Part shown: piece by piece, positions 28,621-36,335 of the stretch
Layout: every line of letters starts with the position of its first letter
Position numbering within the stretch: position 1 is the first letter of the stretch
NCBI RefSeq assembly: GCF_003722315.1
Contig: NZ_CP033580.1
Location: 805,001 to 869,000 of the forward strand
Direction: 5' to 3'
Source: Thermoanaerobacter ethanolicus JW 200
Lineage (GTDB): Bacteria; Bacillota; Thermoanaerobacteria; Thermoanaerobacterales; Thermoanaerobacteraceae
Length of the DNA stretch: 64,000 nucleotides
Made by a program: the position numbers and the translations under genes
Notes under the pieces: model-generated
What the model was told of the DNA's origin: nothing
Seen by the model: only the letters and a program-made list of their open reading frames with translations
Databases searched by the model: none

Positions 28621-28674
28621 TTTACACAAAATTAATAATAGTTTAACTTATATTTAACACTCCGCTGGTATACT
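28621..28674 (+). promoter_or_regulatory. Pho box (four PhoP half-sites) and promoter of the nucleotidase gene
   Basis: Four TT(T/A)A(C/T)(A/T)-type hexamers, TTTACA (28621), TTAATA (28632), TTAACT (28643) and TTAACA (28654), follow each other every 11 bases with 5-base gaps. This is the arrangement of Bacillus-type PhoP binding sites. A TATACT -10 box lies at 28669-28674. Phosphate starvation should therefore induce the downstream secreted nucleotidase. Confidence 0.82.
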
Positions 28675-28772
28675 TAAAAAGTCTAAAATTTTTCCTGTAA
28701 TTTTTATGGAGGTGGTTGTTGAAAATCTATTTGTTTTCTAAGAACAAAAATACTAGTAAAAGGAGGATGTAA

Positions 28773-31700
28773 ATGTTTAGGTCAAGGCCAAGGATACTTG
28801 CAATATTTGTTGCAGCAATAATGGTATTTAGCATGTTTTTCTCTGCGGTACCGCAGATAGCCTTTGCTGCAACGTCAAAAACATTTGACTTTATAGAAGT
28901 CACCGATTTTCACGGTTATTTACAAAATGACGGTAAATTAAGTGATGGAACAATTTATAAGCAGCAAATAGCAGGTGTTTTGGCAAAACAAATTAAAGAC
29001 ATAAAAGCTCAAAATCCTGACAGAACTGTAATTTTATCTGGCGGAGATATGTTCCAGGGAACGCCGCTTTCCAACGTCTTAAAAGGACAACCAGTCATTG
29101 AAATGATGAAAAATATTGGTTTTGATGCAATGACTCTTGGAAACCATGAATATGATTGGGGAATTGATTCGGTAATTGATACGCAAAATGCTACATTGAA
29201 AAATTCTACAATTCCTGTTCTTGCAGCAAATGTGTATGATAAAACAACGGGGCAATTGGTGAATTATGTAAAACCCTATGTAATGATTGAAAAAGATGGA
29301 GTAAAAATCGGCATAATTGGCATCGTAGACAATAAAGAATTTCCAAATATAATAATGCCTGCATATATACAAAATGTTGATTTTAAAGATCCTGTTCCAA
29401 TTGTAAATGACTTAGCACAGCAGTTAAGACAACAAGGTGCGCAAATAGTTGTTGTACTGGCACATATGGGCGCATATCAAGATAAGTCAGGTAATGTAAC
29501 AGGCAATCTTATAGACTTTGCAAAGCAAGTTCAAGGTGTAGATGCGATATTTGGTGGACATACACATTCAATTGTCACTACAAGAGTAAATGGAATTCCT
29601 GTAGGGGTTGCTTACTATTATGGCAGAGGATTCATCGATTTAAAGATAACATTAAATGATGATGGCACAGTTACAACAGGCGATATGCAATACATTGATA
29701 TTACAGGTTTGTATTCTACACAAAATCCTGTAGTGGATCCTGAAGTACAAGCCATTGTTGATAAAGCTGTTCAAGATGTAGGACCAATATTTAACGAAGT
29801 GATAGGTCAAGCTGCAATTGACTTGACAAGGACTCAAAGTGCGCAACCTTATGGAGACTCTCTCTTAGGCAATTGGGCAGCACAAGTGACAAAGGATGCA
29901 GTTGGAGCAGATTTTGGATTTGCCAATAATGGTGGGCTTAGGATAGATATTCCAAAAGGCGATATAACTGTTGGAATGATGTATCAGCTGATGCCTTTTG
30001 ACAACACAATAGTTACAATGAAAATGACAGGGGCGCAAGTAAAAACTATCCTTGAACAGGCTGTTCAAGATGGAGGAAAAGGCATACAAGTTGCAGGACT
30101 TTCCTTTAAATATGATCCAAGTAAACCCACCATGAATAGAGTATTTGACATGAGAAAGTCCGACGGAACGCCAATACTCATGGATAAAACTTATCTTGTT
30201 GCGACAAACAACTTTATGGGCACTGGCGGAGATGGCTTTACAGGATTTACAGACCCTGATATTGTAAAAACTTATGTTGACACATATAAGCTTGTAAGAG
30301 ATGCATTCATAGATGCAGTTAAAGCCCAAAAGACAGTTACTTCAAAAATAGATAATAGAATTGCACCGGCTAAAATGAGTGATGCGACAATAGCAGTACT
30401 TGCTACGTCAGATATACATGGCAATATATTCCCATGGGACTACAATACTGCAAAACCAGCAAATCAAGGTCTTGCAAAGGTATCTACTTATGTAAAACAG
30501 GTAAGAGCGCAATATCCTTATGTGGTATTAGTAGACAATGGAGACACAATACAAGGAACACCACTTTCTTACTATTATGACAAGATAGATACCACTACAG
30601 AGTATCCATTAGCAAAAGTAATGGGAGCAATGAAATACGATACCTGGACATTGGGCAACCATGAATACAATTATGGGCTTGACGTTTTGAATAGGGTTAT
30701 AAATGATATGAGAAATGAAGGCATACATGTGCTTTCAGCAAATACTTACAAAGATGACGGAACAAACTTTGTTGACCCTTACTATATTAAGACATTTGAT
30801 ACGCCACAAGGACCTGTAAAAGTGGGTATATTAGGCCTTACGACTAAAACTATACCATCATGGGAAGATAAAGACCACTATGCAGGATTACACTTCAATG
30901 ACCTTGTAGAGGAAGCAAATAAGTGGGTACCCAAGTTAAGAGAAGCAGGAGCAGATATAATAGTTGCTACAATTCATTCTGGTGAAGAGTCACCAACAGA
31001 TATAATACCAGAAAATCAAGTTATTGCTGTAGCAACGCAAGTAAATGGCATTGATGCAATAGTTGCAGGACATACACATGCTATTATATCACAGCATACG
31101 TATAAAAACCCAGCAGGCGAAACAGTGATAGTGACAGAACCTGGTAGATGGGGACAATATGTATCACAGATAAACTTTAATATAAGCAAAAATGCTGATG
31201 GAAAATGGGAAATAGATAGCAAATGGAGTGCAACTATAAAAATGGATGATTCTGTACAAGCAGATTCAGATATTTTAAACCTTGCACAACCATATCAAGA
31301 TGCAACACTTAAATATATAGGAACAAAAATCGGTGTTGCAACAGGTGACTTCTTAGGTACTGAACAGACAGTAAAAGAGACAGCTATAATGGACCTTATC
31401 AATAAAGTTCAAAAATATTATGCAAAAACTGATCTGTCAATTGCTGCACCACTTAGCAGCTCAGCGAAGATATTGAAAGGCGATATAACAATTCAAGACA
31501 TCATGGGTGTATATGTATATGAAAACTATTTGTATGGAATAAAGATGACTGGGAAACAGTTAAAGGACTGGATGGAATGGTCAGCAAGATATTACAAACA
31601 AGTTTCCTCGCCAAATGATCCTATAACAAAAGATCCTACTTTGAATATACCTGATTACAATCTTGACCAATTGTACGGTGCAAGCTATGTAATAGATTTA

Positions 31701-32537
31701 ACACAACCAGCAGGACATAGAATTAAGAATCTCAAAGTCAATGGCAAACTTGTAAAAGATGACGATGTATTCACAGTAGCAATAAACAACTATAGATTCA
31801 ATGGTGGTGGCGGATTCATGCAAGCTGCTGGAATAACAAATCCAGAAATTGTATTTGATTCTGCAAAAGCTTATGGCGATGACGGACAGGTAAGGAATTT
31901 GATGATTAGATATATTCAAGAGCATGGTACAATTACACCAACTGTTGAAAATTACTGGTATGTATCAACAACTCCTGTGGCAGAAGAAACACCATCACCA
32001 GTAACACAGCCAACACCTGCTCCAACTCCGCAACCACAACCTGCACCACAACCAACGCCTGCTCCAACTCCACAACCGACACCAGCACCACAACCAACGC
32101 CTGCTCCAACTCCGCAACCACAACCTGCACCACAACCTGTATACAACTATGGCATTGTAACTGCATCAGCGCTTAATGTGAGGGCAGGCGCAAGTACTTC
32201 AAGCAAAATTATAGGAGTACTTCCTGCCGGAAAAGTTGTGACATTGCTTGAAGAAGTCAACGGCTGGTACAAGATTGACTACAATGGCAAAACAGGATAC
32301 ATTTACGGCAAATACGTTGCTGCAACGCCAAATCCGTCAAAGGTAACTGTTTTGAAAGCTGTAAAAGTCACTGCTAAGAGCGGATTAAATGTAAGAGTAG
32401 GGAATTCTATAAATGCAAAGAAGATAGGAGCAGTACCATATGGTACAGAACTAAAAGTAGTTGGAGAATATAATGGATGGTATCAGATACAGTATAATGG
32501 CGGATTTGGATATGTATACGCAAAATATACAAAATAG
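28773..32537 (+). CDS. Secreted double 5'-nucleotidase / 2',3'-cyclic phosphodiesterase with two SH3b domains (YfkN-like)
   Basis: The 1254-residue protein has a signal peptide (about 1-34, ending AFA). Two tandem enzyme units follow. Unit 1 has DFHGYLQND, GGDMFQG, LGNHEYDWG and GGHTHS (about 38-265) plus a 5'-nucleotidase C-domain (to about 525). Unit 2 repeats this with TSDIHGN, DNGDTIQG, LGNHEYNYG and AGHTHA (about 540-780) and a second C-domain (to about 1050). A Pro/Gln/Thr-rich linker (about 1067-1122) leads to two SH3b cell-wall-binding domains, each with LNVR near its start. The double layout recalls B. subtilis YfkN. With the Pho box upstream, the role is release of phosphate from extracellular nucleotides. 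AAAGGAGG precedes the ATG. Confidence 0.94.
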   Translation: MFRSRPRILAIFVAAIMVFSMFFSAVPQIAFAATSKTFDFIEVTDFHGYLQNDGKLSDGTIYKQQIAGVLAKQIKDIKAQNPDRTVILSGGDMFQGTPLSNVLKGQPVIEMMKNIGFDAMTLGNHEYDWGIDSVIDTQNATLKNSTIPVLAANVYDKTTGQLVNYVKPYVMIEKDGVKIGIIGIVDNKEFPNIIMPAYIQNVDFKDPVPIVNDLAQQLRQQGAQIVVVLAHMGAYQDKSGNVTGNLIDFAKQVQGVDAIFGGHTHSIVTTRVNGIPVGVAYYYGRGFIDLKITLNDDGTVTTGDMQYIDITGLYSTQNPVVDPEVQAIVDKAVQDVGPIFNEVIGQAAIDLTRTQSAQPYGDSLLGNWAAQVTKDAVGADFGFANNGGLRIDIPKGDITVGMMYQLMPFDNTIVTMKMTGAQVKTILEQAVQDGGKGIQVAGLSFKYDPSKPTMNRVFDMRKSDGTPILMDKTYLVATNNFMGTGGDGFTGFTDPDIVKTYVDTYKLVRDAFIDAVKAQKTVTSKIDNRIAPAKMSDATIAVLATSDIHGNIFPWDYNTAKPANQGLAKVSTYVKQVRAQYPYVVLVDNGDTIQGTPLSYYYDKIDTTTEYPLAKVMGAMKYDTWTLGNHEYNYGLDVLNRVINDMRNEGIHVLSANTYKDDGTNFVDPYYIKTFDTPQGPVKVGILGLTTKTIPSWEDKDHYAGLHFNDLVEEANKWVPKLREAGADIIVATIHSGEESPTDIIPENQVIAVATQVNGIDAIVAGHTHAIISQHTYKNPAGETVIVTEPGRWGQYVSQINFNISKNADGKWEIDSKWSATIKMDDSVQADSDILNLAQPYQDATLKYIGTKIGVATGDFLGTEQTVKETAIMDLINKVQKYYAKTDLSIAAPLSSSAKILKGDITIQDIMGVYVYENYLYGIKMTGKQLKDWMEWSARYYKQVSSPNDPITKDPTLNIPDYNLDQLYGASYVIDLTQPAGHRIKNLKVNGKLVKDDDVFTVAINNYRFNGGGGFMQAAGITNPEIVFDSAKAYGDDGQVRNLMIRYIQEHGTITPTVENYWYVSTTPVAEETPSPVTQPTPAPTPQPQPAPQPTPAPTPQPTPAPQPTPAPTPQPQPAPQPVYNYGIVTASALNVRAGASTSSKIIGVLPAGKVVTLLEEVNGWYKIDYNGKTGYIYGKYVAATPNPSKVTVLKAVKVTAKSGLNVRVGNSINAKKIGAVPYGTELKVVGEYNGWYQIQYNGGFGYVYAKYTK
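32010..32136 (+). repeat. Three 42-bp tandem repeats coding for the Pro-rich linker
   Basis: The sequence CAAC(A/G)CCTGCTCCAACTCC starts at 32011, 32053 and 32095. The 42-base period encodes the 14-residue unit PTPAPTPQPQPAPQ with small variations. It is a coding linker repeat, open to slippage in length. Confidence 0.85.
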
Positions 32538-32553
32538 GAGCTAAAGAAGAGAA

Positions 32554-32575
32554 AAGCTGTGGGAAACCGCAGCTT
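32554..32575 (+). repeat. Left 22-bp target duplication of the IS1182-like element (copy of a terminator hairpin)
   Basis: The 22 bases AAGCTGTGG-GAAA-CCGCAGCTT form a hairpin with a GAAA loop and are identical, in the same orientation, to 34142-34163. The non-palindromic loop shows that it is a direct repeat and not part of the element's inverted ends. Confidence 0.88.
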
Positions 32576-34141
32576 CAGACTGTTGACAAAATATCGGGAA
32601 CCCGTTATGATGAGAAGGGTTCCTTGTTATTTTAGTGGTATAAAGCAAAAGAGGAGAGGAGAAGGAAGATGTTAACAAAGAAACAGGATGCAAGACATCA
32701 AATAGAATTTGTAAGCATAGATCAATTAGTACCAAAAGACCACCTTTTAAGAAAGATAGAAAAAGTCATAGACTTTAGCTTCATATACGATTTAGTAAAG
32801 GACAAATATTCCGAAGATCACGGCAGACCAAGTATAGATCCAGTAGTATTGATAAAAATACTGTTCATTCAATATCTTTTTGGTATACCGTCGATAAGAA
32901 GAACAATAGCAGAAATAAAAACAAACGTTGCATATAGATGGTTTTTAGGGTATGGACTAACAGAAGAAATACCTCATTTTTCAACATTTAGCCAGAACTA
33001 CATAAGAAGATTCAAAGGGACAGACATATTTGAGAAAATATTTACGAAGATTTTAGAAGAAGCAATAAGGCATGGGTTAGTAAATGCAGAGGAAGTATTC
33101 ATAGATTCCACTCACGTAAAAGCAAGTGCCAATAAGAAAAAATATACAAAAGAAATAATAGAACAAGAAGCCAAGACTTACCAAGAAAAACTAGAAGAAG
33201 AAATAAACAAAGATAGAGAAGCTCATGGAAAAAAGCCATTAAAGAAAATCAAGACGATAAAGACGAAAGAAGTAAAAGTAAGCAAAACAGACCCAGATAG
33301 TGGAATGTTAAACAAAAATGAAAAAGAAAAATGTTTTGCATATTCCTTTCACACAGCCTGCGATAAAAACGGATTTGTATTAGGAGTAAAAGTTGAAGCA
33401 GCGAATGTACACGACAGCGTAATGTTTGAAGAAGTACTAAAAGAAGTTGAAAATAGGGTAGGAAAACCGAAAGCAATAGCAGTAGATGCAGGATACAAAA
33501 ATCCGTACATATTAAAGACAATATTTGATAGAGAAATAATACCAGCAGTGCCATACACAAGACCAAAAACAAAAGACGGTTTTATGAAGAAACATGAGTT
33601 TGTGTATGATGAATATTATGACTGTTACATATGCCCGCAGAATGAAATACTAACATATGTTACAACCAATAGAGAAGGATATAGAGAATACAAATCAAAC
33701 CCAGAAAAATGTAAAAACTGTCCTTTAAGAGAAAAGTGTACCCAAAGTAAAGACTACACAAAGAGGATATTCAGGCACATATGGGAAGGATATGTAGAAG
33801 AAGCAGAACACCTAAGGCATACACCTTACTGTAAAGAAGTATATGAGAGAAGGAAAGAGACAATAGAGAGAGTGTTTGCAGATTTAAAGGAGAAGCATGG
33901 TTTGCGATGGACAACATTAAGAGGGAAAGAAAAATTGTCCATGCAAGCGATGCTTGTTTTTGCTGCCATGAATTTAAAGAAAATGGCCTTATGGTTATGG
34001 AGGAAGGGCAAAGGGCCCTTTGACATTTCAAAACTTTATCCATTATTTGGAGTTTTAAAGAAAATTTTATCCAGATATATACAGCCCCTGTTTTCGGTAC
34101 TAAGAAAACAGGGGCTAAAATTTTACTTTGTCAACAAACTG
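32576..34141 (+). mobile_element. Complete IS1182-family insertion sequence, 1566 bp, inserted in a terminator
   Basis: The left end CAGACTGTTGACAAA (32576-32590) and the right end, read inward as CAGTTTGTTGACAAA (34141-34127), match at 13 of 15 bases. A 22-bp hairpin is duplicated outside both ends. Removing the element and one copy restores a perfect 16-bp terminator stem (AAGAGAAAAGCTGTGG and its partner, one G-U) plus T-rich tail for the nucleotidase gene. The element carries one intact transposase gene, a hairpin inside its left end (GGAACCC 32597-32603 with GGGTTCC 32617-32623) and a 13-bp hairpin near its right end (34083-34116). Confidence 0.92.
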
Positions 34142-34204
34142 AAGCTGTGGGAAACCGCAGCTTTTCTCTTTTGCAAAAACTGTTGGAGAGAAGAAAATAT
34201 GTGA
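32669..34204 (+). CDS. IS1182-family transposase, reading out of the element into host DNA
   Basis: The 511-residue DDE transposase begins MLTKKQDARHQIEFVSIDQLVPKDHLLRKIEKV, the usual IS1182/IS5-like start. It has VFIDSTHVKASANKK (first Asp), KAIAVDAGYKNPYI (second Asp), a cysteine cluster (CYICPQNE, CKNCPLREKC), and the Glu region ERRKETIERVFADLKEKHGLRWTTLRG. AGGAGAAGGAAG precedes the ATG. The element has no in-frame stop before its right end at 34141, so the last 20 codons (from the second Lys-Leu of VNKLKLW) are supplied by the duplicated host hairpin and beyond. The core is complete, so the enzyme may be active. Confidence 0.92.
   Translation: MLTKKQDARHQIEFVSIDQLVPKDHLLRKIEKVIDFSFIYDLVKDKYSEDHGRPSIDPVVLIKILFIQYLFGIPSIRRTIAEIKTNVAYRWFLGYGLTEEIPHFSTFSQNYIRRFKGTDIFEKIFTKILEEAIRHGLVNAEEVFIDSTHVKASANKKKYTKEIIEQEAKTYQEKLEEEINKDREAHGKKPLKKIKTIKTKEVKVSKTDPDSGMLNKNEKEKCFAYSFHTACDKNGFVLGVKVEAANVHDSVMFEEVLKEVENRVGKPKAIAVDAGYKNPYILKTIFDREIIPAVPYTRPKTKDGFMKKHEFVYDEYYDCYICPQNEILTYVTTNREGYREYKSNPEKCKNCPLREKCTQSKDYTKRIFRHIWEGYVEEAEHLRHTPYCKEVYERRKETIERVFADLKEKHGLRWTTLRGKEKLSMQAMLVFAAMNLKKMALWLWRKGKGPFDISKLYPLFGVLKKILSRYIQPLFSVLRKQGLKFYFVNKLKLWETAAFLFCKNCWREENM
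34083..34116 (+). other. 13-bp perfect hairpin near the right end of the IS1182-like element
   Basis: AGCCCCTGTTTTC (34083-34095) and GAAAACAGGGGCT (34104-34116) with an 8-base loop, inside the transposase coding sequence. It may weaken readthrough transcription or aid transposase recognition. Confidence 0.7.
34142..34170 (+). terminator. Right copy of the duplicated terminator hairpin
   Basis: 34142-34163 repeats 32554-32575 and is followed by TTCTCTTTT, the original T-rich tail. It originally terminated the nucleotidase gene and now lies behind the transposase gene. Confidence 0.8.
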
Positions 34205-34210
34205 TAAAAT
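34183..34210 (+). promoter_or_regulatory. Possible SigA promoter of dusB
   Basis: TTGGAG (34183-34188), 16 bases, TAAAAT (34205-34210). Transcription would start near 34217, which supports a translation start downstream at 34266 rather than the GTG at 34221. Confidence 0.45.
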
Positions 34211-34265
34211 ATATAGGTAAGTGGATTATATACAGGAGATTTACAGCGAAAGGGATGAAATAAGT

Positions 34266-35231
34266 TTGAAAATAGGCGATGTAGTTTTAAAAAATAACGT
34301 ATTTTTATCTCCTATGGCAGGGGTTACAGATAAGCCTTTTAGAGTGATTTGCCAAGAAATGGGTTGTGGCCTTGCATACACAGAAATGGTTAGTGCCAAA
34401 GGCCTTTATTATGGCAGTGAAAATACAAAAGTGTTGACAGATATTGATGAGGAAGAGAAGGTGGCTCTTCAAATATTTGGTTCTGATCCAGATATTATGG
34501 GGGAGATAGCAAGAAGGCTAAATGATAGCAAAGCTTTAATTCTCGATATAAACATGGGATGTCCTACCCCTAAAATAGTTAAAAATGGTGATGGAGCGGC
34601 ACTTATGCTGAAACCAGAATTAGCAGAAAAAGTAATGGAATCTGTTGTGAAAGCATCAAATAAACCTGTGACAGTTAAAATAAGAAAAGGGTGGGATGAT
34701 AATCATGTAAATGCAGTAGAGATAGCACAAATTGCTGAAAAGGTTGGCGTTAAAGCAGTAGCAGTACATGGAAGGACGAGAGAACAATTTTATTCTGGAA
34801 AAGCTGACTGGAGTATAATAAAAAAAGTCAAAGAAAGTGTAAAAATACCTGTTATAGGTAATGGCGATATATTTACACCAGAAGATGCAAAAAGAATGTT
34901 GGAGGAAACGGGATGCGATGCAATTTTAATAGGACGAGGGGCGCAGGGTAATCCCTGGATATTTAAAAGAACTGTACATTTTTTAAATACCGGAGAATTA
35001 CTTCCCGAGCCGACAATACAAGAAAAAATAGAAGTGATTATCAGGCATTTGGAAATGATGATAGAATACAAAGGTGAACGTACAGGTATTCTTGAAATGA
35101 GAAAACATATTGCTTGGTATTTAAAGGGATTATATGGCAGCGCTAAACTCAGGGAAGCAGTATTTAAAATGGAAAAATATGAGCAAATAAAAGAGTTTTT
35201 ATTAAATATAGCAAAGACCTATGCAGATTGA
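34266..35231 (+). CDS. dusB: tRNA-dihydrouridine synthase, DusB family
   Basis: The 321-residue FMN enzyme reduces uridines in the tRNA D-loop. It has the N-terminal FMN-site block FLSPMAGVTDKPFRVI, the NMGCPTPKIVKNGDGAALM block with the catalytic Cys (near residue 100), and VTVKIRKGWDD, AVHGRTREQFYSG, VIGNGDIFTPEDA and GRGAQGNPWIF. The frame opens at GTG 34221, but the TTG at 34266, behind AAAGGGATGA, gives the usual family start (M)KIGDVVLKNNVFLSPMAG and fits the promoter position better. Length then agrees with DusB (about 320). Confidence 0.92.
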   Translation: MKIGDVVLKNNVFLSPMAGVTDKPFRVICQEMGCGLAYTEMVSAKGLYYGSENTKVLTDIDEEEKVALQIFGSDPDIMGEIARRLNDSKALILDINMGCPTPKIVKNGDGAALMLKPELAEKVMESVVKASNKPVTVKIRKGWDDNHVNAVEIAQIAEKVGVKAVAVHGRTREQFYSGKADWSIIKKVKESVKIPVIGNGDIFTPEDAKRMLEETGCDAILIGRGAQGNPWIFKRTVHFLNTGELLPEPTIQEKIEVIIRHLEMMIEYKGERTGILEMRKHIAWYLKGLYGSAKLREAVFKMEKYEQIKEFLLNIAKTYAD

Positions 35232-35273
35232 AGACTAACTTTTTATTGTATTAAAAGTCTCCTGCTTATATCC

Positions 35274-35357
35274 TTAAGTGCATTTTAAGTATCTAAGTAT
35301 GCCTAAGGCTTGCTTTGAGCAGAGGGGACACACTAAGATACTTCGAAATGCACTTTG
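35274..35357 (+). other. Long imperfect palindrome, possible structured RNA or small mobile relic
   Basis: The arm AAGTGCATTTTAAGTATCT near 35276 pairs with AGATACTTCGAAATGCACTT ending near 35356, with one bulge and few mismatches over about 24 bp. The middle holds two small hairpins (GCCTAAGGC and GCTTTGAGC). No T-run follows directly. No known RNA family is recognised. Confidence 0.5.
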
Positions 35358-35400
35358 CGCAAAAAAGAGGAAGCTTATTAAAAAACTTGTCTACAGCCTG

Positions 35401-35430
35401 AGTCCTGCAGCGATTTTAGCAGGACTTTTA
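35401..35430 (+). terminator. Terminator-like hairpin abutting an IS1182-like end
   Basis: AGTCCTGC (35401-35408) and GCAGGACT (35419-35426) plus TTTT. The sequence directly before it, ACTTGTCTACAGCCTG (35385-35400), resembles the right end of the IS1182-like element of this window. The hairpin presumably terminated dusB or a nearby transcript. Confidence 0.7.
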
Positions 35431-35505
35431 AAAGATAAGTGACAAAATGTAAAAGAGATGCTATTATAAATTGAGGAGTATTTTATTTACCTTGAGGTGG
35501 TAACG

Positions 35506-36267
35506 TTGTCAATTGAATATATTGTAGCACTTTGCGGTATAGGATTTGCAGCTGCTTTTATTGATTCTATAGCGGGTGGAGGCGGTATAATAAGCCTTCC
35601 AGGGCTTTTAGTACTTGGAGTACCTCCAGCTTTTGCGCTTGGAACTAACAAATTTGCTGCTTCTTGTGCTTCTTTTACTAGTTCTTTAACTTTTATAAAG
35701 TATAGAGTGTATGATGGAGATTTGTTAAAATACTTGGTATTTGGGACTTTATTAGGTGCAATTCTTGGAGTCAAAACTGTACTTTTGTTAGATAGCTCGC
35801 AATTAAGGATAATTATAATTATTCTAATGATGTTTGTTGCAATATATACCTTGTTTGTTAAAAATATAGGCAATGAAAACAAATTTGAAGGCGTTAATAA
35901 AAAGACTATTGCAATAGGCCTTATAATTTCTATAATTCTTGGCTTTTATGATGGCTTTTTTGGACCGGGAACAGGTTCATTTTACATTTTTTTATTCTTA
36001 ACACTTTTGAATTATGATTTTAAAATAAGTGCAGGAAATGGGAAAATACTGAATTTTGTAAGCAATATAACTTCACTAATTATGTTTGCGTTACATGGTA
36101 AGATATTGTATTCTATTGCAATTCCCATGGCGTTAGCAATGATACTGGGGGCAAGATTGGGGACAAAGCTGGCTATAAAAAATGGAGCTCGGCTTATAAG
36201 GCCTATATTGATTTCTGTCACTTTGTTGTATGCAGTGAAAATGATTTTTGATATAACAAATCATTAA
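35506..36267 (+). CDS. TSUP (TauE/SafE) family membrane transporter
   Basis: A 253-residue protein with about seven to eight hydrophobic segments. The first TSUP repeat has FAAAFIDSIAGGGGIISLPGLL, and the second half has GFYDGFFGPGTGSFY, the two glycine-rich signatures of the sulfite/sulfonate exporter family. The substrate is unknown; sulfite, sulfoacetate and organic anions are known in the family. The start is uncertain: GAGGTGG at 35494-35500 favours the TTG at 35506 over the GTG at 35497. It is not next to the asr genes, so a tie to sulfite reduction is speculative. Confidence 0.85.
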   Translation: MSIEYIVALCGIGFAAAFIDSIAGGGGIISLPGLLVLGVPPAFALGTNKFAASCASFTSSLTFIKYRVYDGDLLKYLVFGTLLGAILGVKTVLLLDSSQLRIIIIILMMFVAIYTLFVKNIGNENKFEGVNKKTIAIGLIISIILGFYDGFFGPGTGSFYIFLFLTLLNYDFKISAGNGKILNFVSNITSLIMFALHGKILYSIAIPMALAMILGARLGTKLAIKNGARLIRPILISVTLLYAVKMIFDITNH

Positions 36268-36297
36268 AGTAAGACATGCACAAATAAAAGGGATTAA

Positions 36298-36335
36298 CCA
36301 CATATATGTATCATGGAGATGATGCATATATGTGG
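36298..36335 (+). other. Near-perfect palindrome over the start of the papain-fold gene
   Basis: CCACATATATG (36298-36308) and CATATATGTGG (36325-36335) are exact inverted copies. The middle also pairs (ATCAT with ATGAT, one mismatched pair between), leaving a GGAG loop. The hairpin includes both candidate start codons, ATG 36306 and ATG 36330. Confidence 0.65.

Noticed and set aside
31933-32166. Minus-strand frames of low complexity opposite the Pro-rich linker, and the repeat itself as a possible CRISPR
   Set aside because: The 42-bp repeats are contiguous, in frame and encode a Pro/Gln/Thr linker; there are no spacers.
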